From NCBI GenBank assembly GCA_021791895.1, contig JAJYVS010000008.1, positions 17,973-81,972 on the forward strand: DNA of 64,000 bases, read 5' to 3'. The notes under the pieces are model-generated. The model was not told the DNA's origin, did no database searches, and saw only the letters and a list, made by a program, of their open reading frames with translations. A program made the translations under genes and the position numbers. The stretch comes from Actinomycetes bacterium (GTDB taxonomy: Bacteria > Actinomycetota > Acidimicrobiia > Acidimicrobiales > RAAP-2). Position 1 is the stretch's first letter. The number at the start of each line of letters is the position of its first letter. This document shows positions 18,010 to 25,543 of the stretch, piece by piece.

Positions 18010-18414
18010 ATGGCGCTCCGAGTCAACAGCGACGATTGCATCGGCTGCGGCGCCTGCGAGTTCGCCTGCCCCCCCGGTGCCCTGACGAAGACCGCGACCT
18101 TCCTCGGGATCTTCGTGATCGACCCCTACACCTGCGACGACTGCCAGCGCTGCCAACAGGTCTGCCCGGTCGATGCCATCGTCGTCGACACCGACTGGCC
18201 GGAGTGCCACGGCCGTGGCTGTCCGCTCCGGTCGAGCCGGTTGAGCGGTTACGAGTGCGCCGTCTGGGCACACCGCTGTCCGAGCTGTGGGGACACCCTG
18301 TGGCGCCGATCCGAGGACGAGAACTGGGCCTGCCCCACCTGCGACCTCGGGATGCGCGTCATGTGCCCCAAGATCCACCACCTCGAACGAGCGGAGAGTC
18401 TCACCACGAACTGA
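18010..18414 (+). CDS. Ferredoxin with two [4Fe-4S] motifs and a C-terminal zinc ribbon
   Basis: Residues 1-60 hold two cluster motifs: CIGCGACEFACP (Cys10/13/16/20) and CDDCQRCQQVCP (Cys42/45/48/52). Residues 66-119 add eight more cysteines, including CPSCG (90/93) and CPTCD (108/111), which look like a zinc ribbon or rubredoxin-like knuckle. GAGGAGG precedes ATG 18010. As last gene of the diiron operon it probably feeds electrons to the oxygenase (inference). The cysteine-rich tail is unusual for a bacterial ferredoxin. Confidence 0.85.
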   Translation: MALRVNSDDCIGCGACEFACPPGALTKTATFLGIFVIDPYTCDDCQRCQQVCPVDAIVVDTDWPECHGRGCPLRSSRLSGYECAVWAHRCPSCGDTLWRRSEDENWACPTCDLGMRVMCPKIHHLERAESLTTN

Positions 18415-18466
18415 GTTCGACCTAGGTCGAGGGGCCACGCCCCCAGGCCCCGAGAACCCGGCATCG

Positions 18467-18507
18467 CGAGACCCGGCCATGGCTCCCCGCGCCGTGGCCG
18501 GGTCTCG
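18467..18507. terminator. Strong bidirectional hairpin between convergent operons
   Basis: A perfect 13-base inverted repeat, CGAGACCCGGCCA / TGGCCGGGTCTCG, flanks a 15-base loop. It lies between the ferredoxin stop (18414, plus) and the M48-like peptidase stop (18527, minus). Without a T-tract it may act as a structural or Rho-assisted terminator for both. Confidence 0.7.
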
Positions 18508-18526
18508 TCGCTGGGGTGCGGGCGGG

Positions 18527-19156
18527 TTAGTGGCCGACCGTGGTCTCGGCGTCGAGCCCCAGGGCGTACCCCTCGAGGAAGGTCGAGGCGTCCTTCTGGC
18601 GTGGGTGGCGGTCGGCGATCGCGTAGAAGCGGGGCGAATGGTCGGGGTGAACAAGGTGGGCCAGCTCGTGCACCAAGACGGCGTCGAGCACCCAGCTCGG
18701 GACCCCCTTCAGCCGGTGCGAGAGCCGGATCTCGCCCGAGTCGGCAGTACAGGACGCCCAGCGCTTGTGCTGGTTGGTCACCCAACGGACCGAGACCGGG
18801 ACCACACCGGGCACGTACCGACCGGCCAGCTCGACGGCCCGACGTTGGAGCGCCTCGTCCGACGCGGCCGCCGCCGGGCGGCGGGCCATGACCCGCGCCA
18901 CGAGCCAGTCGACCATCTCCTGACGCTCAGCGCCCCGCAGGTGACCCGGGAGGAGCACGACGATGCGGCCCTCGCCCCAGTAGGCCGTCGCGCTCTTGCG
19001 GCGGCGCTTGGAGGTGCGGACCTCGACGTCGGGGGGCCCGGTCTTCCCCATGGTCCTTCTCGGGGGGACGCCGGCGGCCTCCTTGGCCGTCGGATGCTCC
19101 GCCACCTCGCCGGGACGACCGTCGGCGTCGAAGAGCGCCTGTTGGAGGACCTCCAT
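18527..19156 (-). CDS. M48/YgjP-type metallopeptidase (DUF45-like)
   Basis: 209 residues with zinc motif HELAHLVHPDHS (HExxH plus a further His), preceded by RWASCTADSGEIRLSHRL, the DUF45/YgjP arrangement in which KxRWGSC-like and HELxH motifs define the family. The N-terminal ~60 residues are basic and variable. These proteins are thought to be small soluble metalloproteases; no substrate is known here. It begins ten bases after leuS ends and is probably co-transcribed with it. Confidence 0.82.
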   Translation of the reverse strand: MEVLQQALFDADGRPGEVAEHPTAKEAAGVPPRRTMGKTGPPDVEVRTSKRRRKSATAYWGEGRIVVLLPGHLRGAERQEMVDWLVARVMARRPAAAASDEALQRRAVELAGRYVPGVVPVSVRWVTNQHKRWASCTADSGEIRLSHRLKGVPSWVLDAVLVHELAHLVHPDHSPRFYAIADRHPRQKDASTFLEGYALGLDAETTVGH

Positions 19157-19166
19157 CGAGCCCTAT

Positions 19167-21650
19167 TTATGGCACGACGTTGACGAGCGACGGTGGACGC
19201 ACGATCACCCGCCTGGGCGTCGCGCCACCGAGGGCCGACCGCACCCGTTCCGAGGAGAGGGCGAGCACCTCCGCCTCAGCCGCAGCGATGGACGGCGCGA
19301 CCTCGATGCGGTCGCGCACCTTGCCGTTCACCTGGACCACCATCGTGACGTGGTCTTCGACCACCAGGGCAGGGTCGAACGAAGGCCAGGGCTGGAGGTG
19401 GACGCCCGGCTGGCCGAGGTGGCGTCGTTCCCAGATCTCCGCACTCACGTGCGGGGTCATCGGCGCGAGCAACAAGAGGAGGGAGTCGGCCGCCTCGGCG
19501 AACACTTCGTCGTGTGGGCCGCCATCGATCCGTCCGTACCGCACGATGGCGTTGGAGAGCTCCTGGCAGTGGGCGACCGCGGTGTTGAACGACCAGCGCT
19601 CGATGTCCTCGGAGACCACCTTGATGGTCCGGTGCACGAAGCGGCGGAGTTCGACGTCGTCTGCGGTCAACTCCCCCTCACGTCGGGGCGCCGGTCCCTC
19701 GAGGAGGGAACGCCACACCCGGTCGAGGAAGCGCCCGCACCCGTCGATGATCTCGTCGGTCTGATCGCTCCAGTCGAAGTCGTCCTCGGGTGGCCCCACG
19801 AAGAGGTGGAAGAGCCGGAGCGCATCGGCACCGACCCGTTCGTAGTAGGAGGACGGGGCGATGAGGTTGCCCTTTGACTTGGACATCTTGGACCCGTCCA
19901 TGCGGATCATGCCCTGGGCGAAGTAATGGCTGAACGGCTCCCGCTCGATCTCGGGGAGCAGGCCGACGTCGATCAGGGCCCGCTGGAAGAAGCGGGCGTA
20001 GAGCAGGTGCAAGATGGCGTGCTCGACACCGCCGATGTACTGGTCGACCGGCATCCAGCGCCGAACCGCCTCGGCGTCGGCCGGGCCGTCGTGCCACCAC
20101 GGATCGCAGAACCGGAGGAAGTACCAGCTGGAGTCGACGAAGGTGTCCATCGTGTCGGTCTCCCGCTGGGCGGGCCCCCCGCAGATCGGACAGGTGGTGC
20201 GGAGGAACTCCTCGTGGAGGGCGAGGGGCGACTGACCGCTCGGGAGGAATTCGACGTCGTCGGGGGCGAGCACCGGGAGCTGCTCCTCGGGAACGCCGAC
20301 GATGCCGTGGTCCGGGCAGTACACCACCGGGATCGGACAACCCCAGAAGCGCTGGCGGGAGACGAGCCAGTCCCGGAGCCGGTAGTTCACCTTGCGGGTC
20401 CCGATCCCCTCCTTCTCCAGCCACTCGGTGGCCCGTTCCTTGGCCGTCGCCACGTCGAGGCCGTTTAAGAAGCCACTGTTGATCTTCTCCCCCTCGCCGC
20501 TGTAGGCACCCCCGTCGAAGGCCTCCGGCGGTTGGACCGTTCGGACCACCGGGAGCCCGTAGGTCTGGGCGAACGCGAAGTCGCGCTCGTCCTCGGCCGG
20601 AACGGCCATGATCGCGCCGGTCCCGTAACCCATGAGCACGTAGTCGGCTACGTACACCGGAACCGACTCTCCATTGAACGGGTTGATCACGGAGCTGCCG
20701 GTGAACACCCCGCGCTTTTCGAGCTCTGGCCCGGCCTCGGCCGCACGCATCCGTTCGAGCTCGCTGGACGCGCTGGCCCGGCGGACCAGCGCCTCGACCG
20801 CTTTCTTGTGCTCGTCCGAGGTGAGACGCTCGACCATCGGGTGCTCGGGGGCGAGCACGGCATAGGTCATGCCGAAGCTGGTGTCGGGCCTGGTGGTGAA
20901 GACCCTGACCGAGAGATCCGACGGGGCGCCGTCGGGGCCTTGGACGGCGAGATCGAACTCGGCCCCCTCCGAGCGGCCGATCCAGTTGCGCTGCATGATC
21001 TTCACCCGGTCGGGCCACTGGAGGCCGTCGAGCGCGCTGAGCAGCTCGTCGGCGTAGCTGGTGATCCGGAAGAACCACTGCTCGAGATCCCGCTTCTCGA
21101 CCAGGTCGCCGGACCGTTCACAACGCCCGTCCGAGAGCACCTGCTCATTGGCGAGGACCGTCCGGCAACCGGGGCACCAGTTCACCTGGGCGCTTGCCCG
21201 ATAGGCGAGCCCGGCGTCAAGGAACCGGAGGAAGATGACCTGGTTCCAGTGCATGTACTCGGGGTCGTGGCTACGAACCTCCCGGCGCCAGTCGTAGACG
21301 GCGCCCAACCGACTGAGCGAGTCCTTGAGCTCGGCGATGCGAGCCTCGGTGAAGACGCGCGGATGGGTACCGGTCTGGATGGCGGCGTTCTCGGCCGGGA
21401 GCCCGAAGGAGTCGAAACCGATGGGCGAGAGGACGGCGTACCCGTTCATGGTCCGGTGCCTGACCACCAGGTCGCCGAAGGTGTAGTTCCGCACGTGCCC
21501 CTGGTGCGCCGGTCCCGACGGGTAGGGGTACATGCACAGGCTGTAGAAGAGCGGCCGAGGGTCGTCGTTCTCGACCTCGTAGGTCTTCTCGGCCCGCCAG
21601 CGGTTCTGCCACTTCCGCTCGACGGCGGCGACGTCGTACACCCGTGCCAT
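19167..21650 (-). CDS. leuS: Leucyl-tRNA synthetase
   Basis: Class I synthetase charging tRNA-Leu. The HIGH-equivalent lies in MYPYPSGPAHQGHV and the KMSKS loop is KMSKSKGN; a zinc-type knob is present (CPGCRTVL and CPICGGPA). The 827 residues from ATG 21650 (MARVYDVAAVERKWQNRW) match family length; the 13-residue extension to 21689 is less likely. The CP1 editing domain is intact (DTSFGMTYAVLAPEHP). Followed by the M48-like peptidase gene ten bases downstream. Confidence 0.97.
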   Translation of the reverse strand: MARVYDVAAVERKWQNRWRAEKTYEVENDDPRPLFYSLCMYPYPSGPAHQGHVRNYTFGDLVVRHRTMNGYAVLSPIGFDSFGLPAENAAIQTGTHPRVFTEARIAELKDSLSRLGAVYDWRREVRSHDPEYMHWNQVIFLRFLDAGLAYRASAQVNWCPGCRTVLANEQVLSDGRCERSGDLVEKRDLEQWFFRITSYADELLSALDGLQWPDRVKIMQRNWIGRSEGAEFDLAVQGPDGAPSDLSVRVFTTRPDTSFGMTYAVLAPEHPMVERLTSDEHKKAVEALVRRASASSELERMRAAEAGPELEKRGVFTGSSVINPFNGESVPVYVADYVLMGYGTGAIMAVPAEDERDFAFAQTYGLPVVRTVQPPEAFDGGAYSGEGEKINSGFLNGLDVATAKERATEWLEKEGIGTRKVNYRLRDWLVSRQRFWGCPIPVVYCPDHGIVGVPEEQLPVLAPDDVEFLPSGQSPLALHEEFLRTTCPICGGPAQRETDTMDTFVDSSWYFLRFCDPWWHDGPADAEAVRRWMPVDQYIGGVEHAILHLLYARFFQRALIDVGLLPEIEREPFSHYFAQGMIRMDGSKMSKSKGNLIAPSSYYERVGADALRLFHLFVGPPEDDFDWSDQTDEIIDGCGRFLDRVWRSLLEGPAPRREGELTADDVELRRFVHRTIKVVSEDIERWSFNTAVAHCQELSNAIVRYGRIDGGPHDEVFAEAADSLLLLLAPMTPHVSAEIWERRHLGQPGVHLQPWPSFDPALVVEDHVTMVVQVNGKVRDRIEVAPSIAAAEAEVLALSSERVRSALGGATPRRVIVRPPSLVNVVP

Positions 21651-22170
21651 CACCAAATCGTAATGAACCTTGGCGGCACTCCCTGCCACCGGGGGGGATC
21701 GGACGACCTCACCGGGTCGCCCCCGGCCGGGGACCCGTCGGGCCCCGAGCGGGCCGGGTTGGGCCGAACGGGCAGAAGAACACCACGGTCCCCGTCGGTG
21801 AGATCGAGCGGGGTCCCGGGGTTCAACCTGGGCCGGGAAGCCGTCGCCGATTCCCGACCGGGGCCCGGCCGCTCGAGCTCACGGGCTCCGACGGCCACCG
21901 TGGGGTGGTCGGTGATGGGCCCGTCGACGACGTGCCCGGCGACCCCAAAGCGCTCGGCGAGCCCGGCGGCGGCTCGACCTGCGGGTCCGCTCACCCTGCG
22001 GCGCGAGAATCGCGGGGTGGCCGAGCCGTTACGAGCCCGTCGTGACCTCGGCGGCCGGCTCTCCTCGGGTCGTGTTCACGGTGGGGGCCGAGGTGCCAGG
22101 CGCGCACGACACCCCGACCCGCCGGGCTCGGCTCGACGAGTTCGCCTTTGGAGGATTCGGAGGTCAATCC
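21651..22170. other. Divergent intergenic region leuS / enoyl-CoA hydratase
   Basis: No family-like protein is readable on either strand. A 114-codon minus-strand ORF ending at 21650 (from 21994) is rich in Gly/Pro/Arg and was not accepted. The region should hold both divergent promoters and possibly a leuS leader; no clear T-box or promoter hexamer pair was identified. Confidence 0.4.
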
Positions 22171-23037
22171 ATGAATGAGTTCACGACCGTCACCTACGAG
22201 GTCGTTGGTCGCCAGGCCCATCTCACCCTCAATCGGCCAGAACGTCTGAACGCGATCAACGGGGCCATGCCCCGCGAGATCAGACGGGCCGTGGAGATGG
22301 CCAACGACGACCCCGGGGTACACGTGATCGTCCTCTCCGGTGCCGGCCGGTCGTTCTGCGCTGGCTACGACCTGAAGGACTATGCCGAGGCAGGCCGGGG
22401 CACCCAGCGCGCGGTTTGGGACCCACTCAAGGACTACCGGACCATGAAGCGCAACACCGACGACTTCATGAGCCTGTTCCGGTCGCTCAAGCCCACCATC
22501 TGCAAGGTCCAAGGGCATGCGATCGCCGGAGGAAGCGATATCGCGCTCTGCTGCGACCTGGTGATCATGGCCGACGACGCCCGAATCGGCTACATGCCGG
22601 CACGGGTTTGGGGTTGTCCGACCACGGGGATGTGGGTGTACCGGCTCGGGGCGGAAAAGGCCAAGCGGATGCTGCTCACCGGAGACACCATCGACGGGAA
22701 GCAGGCGGCGGTCTGGGGACTCGTACTCGAGTCGGTGCCTCCCGACCGGCTCGATGCCCGTGTCGCGGAGCTGGCCGGGCGAGTCGCGGGCGTGCCGACC
22801 AACCAGCTGGCCATGCAGAAACTGATGATCAACCAGGCATACGACAACATGGGGCTCCAGGGCACTCAGATCCTCGCCACCCTCTTCGACGGCATCACGC
22901 GCCATTCGCCCGAAGGCCGGTGGTTTCAGCAACTTGCGGCCACCCACGGGTTTCACGAAGCCGTGGCATGGCGGGATTCGGGGCGGGAGATCCCCGAGGG
23001 GGGTGGCGAGATCCCGGCCCAGCTCGAGGGCCAATGA
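22171..23037 (+). CDS. Enoyl-CoA hydratase/isomerase (crotonase) family protein
   Basis: 288 residues with the crotonase core: AHLTLNRPERLNAIN, oxyanion-hole segment LSGAGRSFCAGYDLKD and second motif GHAIAGGSDIALCCDL. ATG 22171 has GGAGG eight bases upstream; the frame upstream to 22042 is not homologous. The crotonase catalytic Glu region is replaced by PARVWGCPTTGMW, so the exact reaction (hydratase, isomerase or other CoA-ester chemistry) is uncertain. It stands alone between a divergent leuS and tRNA-Ala. Confidence 0.88.
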   Translation: MNEFTTVTYEVVGRQAHLTLNRPERLNAINGAMPREIRRAVEMANDDPGVHVIVLSGAGRSFCAGYDLKDYAEAGRGTQRAVWDPLKDYRTMKRNTDDFMSLFRSLKPTICKVQGHAIAGGSDIALCCDLVIMADDARIGYMPARVWGCPTTGMWVYRLGAEKAKRMLLTGDTIDGKQAAVWGLVLESVPPDRLDARVAELAGRVAGVPTNQLAMQKLMINQAYDNMGLQGTQILATLFDGITRHSPEGRWFQQLAATHGFHEAVAWRDSGREIPEGGGEIPAQLEGQ

Positions 23038-23104
23038 GACCGTGGCGACGCGCCGGGAGACAATTTGGGGGACCCAGAGGGGCTGCTAGCCTGGACCTTC
23101 CGTT

Positions 23105-23178
23105 GGGGGCGTAGCTCAGCTGGTAGAGCGCTTGACTGGCAGTCAAGAGGTTCGTGGGTTCAAGTCCCATCGCCTCCA
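23105..23178 (+). tRNA. tRNA-Ala (GGC anticodon)
   Basis: Complete cloverleaf: acceptor GGGGGCG/CGCCTCC containing the alanine identity pair G3-U70, D arm GCTC..GAGC, anticodon arm CTTGA-CTGGCAG-TCAAG (anticodon GGC), T arm GTGGG-TTCAAGT-CCCAT, discriminator A. CCA is not fully encoded (CCG follows). TAGCCT at 23087-23092 is a likely -10. It marks the left edge of the accessory region; no duplicated 3' tRNA end (att) was seen downstream. Confidence 0.97.
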
Positions 23179-23399
23179 CCGAAAGTCCCAGCTCGGGCTC
23201 CATCATCGGACTCGTTGTAGGGCATGGTCCAGAGTCTCCGAGGCGCAGGAAAACAATGGCGTCCCCTGTGGTGTCCACGGCTTGGGGGTAGAGCTCGTTG
23301 TTGGCCCGAGGTAGCAACCGCGCGGAAATTCCACTTCGTGCAAGGGGTCGACTGACGGGATAGAAGAGCGCGACGATCCGCCGCGGATTGGAGTACAGC

Positions 23400-23663
23400 A
23401 TGCCGAGAGTCGTCATCACCTACGGTGTCGAGGATGTCGAGAGATGGCTGAGAGGAAAACAGGAGCGCGCCGGGGCCATTGGCATGACGAACGGGAAAAA
23501 TGTGGTGAATCACGTGGCGCAAGACGGGAGCAACAGGATCGCAGTCACCAGCGATGTTGACGATGTCGAGACGGTCATGGCGAGCACCGCGTCTCCTTCC
23601 GCCGAGGTGGCCGCCGCTAGGCAGCGCCATGGCGTGGTTCCACCGCTCACCGTCTCTACATAG
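23400..23663 (+). CDS. Small conserved hypothetical protein
   Basis: 87 residues from ATG 23400 (TTGGAG eight bases upstream): MPRVVITYGVEDVERWLRGK, then VVNHVAQDGSNRIAVTSDVDD and a VVPPLTVST end. I recognise this as a recurrent small alpha/beta protein of uncharacterised function in Actinobacteria, possibly of dimeric ferredoxin-like (ABM/Dabb-like) fold. Alone between tRNA-Ala and an IS remnant, with 220 unassigned bases before it. Confidence 0.6.
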   Translation: MPRVVITYGVEDVERWLRGKQERAGAIGMTNGKNVVNHVAQDGSNRIAVTSDVDDVETVMASTASPSAEVAAARQRHGVVPPLTVST

Positions 23664-23825
23664 AGAGGCAGTCCTTCTCCTGAAGCTGGCCCACAAGGGC
23701 GCGCGGCTGGCTTCTATGGGGATGATCAATCTCCTAGTTGGCGTGCGCCAAGGCGATGAACTGAAGGGACAGGTCAGTAGGAGGGGACCGACCGCGATCG
23801 CTCCGGGCTCGGGGGACAGGTCGCT

Positions 23826-24110
23826 TTACTGAACAATACGAAGGCGCTCCTGGCGAAATGTGGCGACGACGACCAACGCCTTGACTCTCCGGGAGTAGTC
23901 GTCGATGAAGTTGACGATCTCCACGTGGGCGTCGGCGGCCAGTGTCCAATGGGTCACGTCGCTCTGCCAGCACTCATTGGCAGGTCGGCCTCGAACCGCT
24001 GCCAGCTGGACCGGGGCCGCCGCTTCTGGGGCTGACCGAAGACTGCGGCCACGGCACCTTGGCCCGCCGGTAGGGGTCACCTGCTTCACGATCGAGGTCC
24101 GCGAGCGCTA
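23826..24110 (-). mobile_element. IS481-family transposase remnant
   Basis: The minus strand encodes the start of an rve/DDE integrase core: NECWQSDVTHWTLA (first catalytic Asp), then VEIVNFIDDYSRRVKAL, ending at a stop at 23826. The preceding segment PQKRRPRSSWQRFEADLP lies in another frame, one base off, immediately before NECW. Second and third catalytic residues, the N-terminal HTH and terminal inverted repeats are not visible. Non-functional. Confidence 0.75.
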
Positions 24111-24153
24111 CCGCCTCGACCTCACTGTCTAGGACCTGTGGTGCCGGCTGCAA

Positions 24154-24522
24154 CTACTTGCCGCTGCTGGCCGCGAGCACCTCCGCGAGCACCGCGGCCC
24201 CCGAGTGCCCGAGATCGCGGGTGGCGGTCAACACCACGAGGTGGCCGCGGCCACGGGCGAACGCCCGCAGCCGCTCAACGACCGCGGCACCAGGGTCCAG
24301 GTCCAGCTCGGCGCGGTAGCGAGAGGCGAACTCACAGAACCGTCCGGGGTCGTGGCTGTACCACCGGCGAAGCTCGGTGCTCGGCGCCACCTCCTTCGCC
24401 CACTCGTCGATATCGAGCGCCGCTCTTTGCACCCCTCGGGGCCACATGCGATCGACAAGCACCCGGTGCTCGCCGGACCGACGCCTGCGATCCTCGTAGA
24501 CACGGACCACCTCGACGGCCAT
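24154..24522 (-). CDS. DUF488 family protein
   Basis: 122 residues from ATG 24522 (MAVEVVRVYEDRRRRSGEHR) with the family signatures VDRMWPRGV, WYSHDPGRFCEF and LVVLTATRDLGHSGA. The function is not established. It follows the DUF59 gene by 29 bases and is probably the last gene of a DUF2249-DUF59-DUF488 operon. The extension to 24624 in the ORF track overlaps the DUF59 gene and was rejected. Confidence 0.85.
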   Translation of the reverse strand: MAVEVVRVYEDRRRRSGEHRVLVDRMWPRGVQRAALDIDEWAKEVAPSTELRRWYSHDPGRFCEFASRYRAELDLDPGAAVVERLRAFARGRGHLVVLTATRDLGHSGAAVLAEVLAASSGK

Positions 24523-24551
24523 TCTCGGCTTCGAGGTCCTGCTGTCGGGGC

Positions 24552-24935
24552 TCACCGTGCCCGGAATCCGAGCACGGCGGCGGCCTCCTCGTTGACCATT
24601 GCCGGGCTCCACGGTGGGTCCCATACGATGCGAACGTCCACAGAGACAGCGTCGCCGACGGAATCGGCGATCGCCTCACGGGCAATCTCGGAGAGCGCCT
24701 CGGAGACCGGGCATCCTGGCGTAGTCATCGTCATCTCCGCGACAACCACCCTGCCTTCGGCGCGGACGTCATAGACCAGCCCGAGCGACACCACGTCGAG
24801 ATGGAGCTCGGGGTCGTACACGCCCCGCAGCGCATCCCAGGCGGCGTCGATCACGTCGGACGCCGAGAGGTGCAACCAGCCCGGCGCCGTCGGCGCGCCA
24901 CTCTTCTCCCCACAAACTGGTGTTTCGCCGGTCAC
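24552..24935 (-). CDS. DUF59/MIP18-type metal-sulfur cluster assembly factor
   Basis: 127 residues of the SufT/PaaD-like DUF59 family: ALRGVYDPELHLDVVSLGLVYDV and TMTTPGCPVSEAL with the conserved Cys, then VRIVWDPPWSPAMV. Such proteins help build or deliver Fe-S clusters. GTG 24935 overlaps the upstream DUF2249 stop by four bases (GTGA). The neighbours (DUF2249, hemerythrin, a SufR-like regulator) support a role in Fe-S repair under oxidative or nitrosative stress (inference). Confidence 0.88.
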   Translation of the reverse strand: MTGETPVCGEKSGAPTAPGWLHLSASDVIDAAWDALRGVYDPELHLDVVSLGLVYDVRAEGRVVVAEMTMTTPGCPVSEALSEIAREAIADSVGDAVSVDVRIVWDPPWSPAMVNEEAAAVLGFRAR

Positions 24936-25153
24936 GACGGCCGACGGAAGGTGACCCGCCAATCGCCGTCGCCGAGGTCTTCGACTTCATAGGAGAAGCC
25001 CTGGCAAGACAGGACTCCTTCAAGCGGCACCGGTTCGAAGGGGGCAAGGATCACCAGTTCTTCGCCATCATCGAGGGCGCTGACCGCGGCCATGATCGTC
25101 TCGAACGGCTCGTCGCCTGACGCGATGATCGGGCGGGCGTCGACGGTTGCCAT
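24932..25153 (-). CDS. DUF2249 domain protein
   Basis: 73 residues comprising a single DUF2249 domain: VDARPIIASGDEPFETIMAAV, LVILAPFEPVPL and a C-terminal WRVTFRRPS. GGGAGGAG lies just upstream of ATG 25153. DUF2249 proteins are small, TusA-like in fold, and recur next to hemerythrin, DUF59 and denitrification-type genes. A second copy of the domain forms the C-terminus of the hemerythrin protein at 27082. First gene of the three-gene minus operon. Confidence 0.85.
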   Translation of the reverse strand: MATVDARPIIASGDEPFETIMAAVSALDDGEELVILAPFEPVPLEGVLSCQGFSYEVEDLGDGDWRVTFRRPS

Positions 25154-25188
25154 CGGCTCCTCCCTTCCCGGTCCGGTGAGAACCGGCT

Positions 25189-25216
25189 AGCCTATTATTC
25201 TGTTCCTTACTAGAAT
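25189..25216 (-). promoter_or_regulatory. Promoter/operator of the DUF2249 operon
   Basis: Minus-strand TAGGCT (25194-25189) is a candidate -10. A 5-base inverted repeat ATTCT-N10-AGAAT (25197-25216) occupies the -35/spacer region, where a repressor would block polymerase. The surroundings are markedly AT-rich for this genome. Confidence 0.45.
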
Positions 25217-25543
25217 TTAACATGATGCGGTTCCCAACGGAACCCCGATCCGGTGCAGCGGGACCATCGCCGCAACCGTGCGGGGTGGAGCACCCAAAGT
25301 GTGGCAACCCCGCCCGGTCGATGCTCGACAAAGACCACCGATCGCCGAGGACGCAGTGCTGGGGGAACTCGACGTTGGAGCGGAGGACCTCGGCGACCTG
25401 TCTGACGCCATGTGCGAGGAACTGCCTGCGCGGACCGCAAGACTCGAGTTCGACCCCTCTGACCTCGACCCGCACATGACCCTGTCCCGGGGCGGCCAGA
25501 GCGATGGCGCCTCTGCTCGCCGGCACGGCCACGGGGGAAGCAC
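25217..25543. other. Intergenic, with a doubtful plus-strand ORF
   Basis: A plus-strand ORF at 25278-25547 reads AEDAVLGELDVGAEDLGDLSDA in its middle, which is acidic and protein-like but matches no family I recognise. It may be a remnant or chance. It has no good ribosome site and runs into the start of the next gene. The divergent promoters of the DUF2249 operon and the membrane protein must lie here. Confidence 0.35.

Noticed and set aside
21650-21994. 114-residue minus ORF upstream of leuS
   Set aside because: No recognisable motif, biased composition and no ribosome site.
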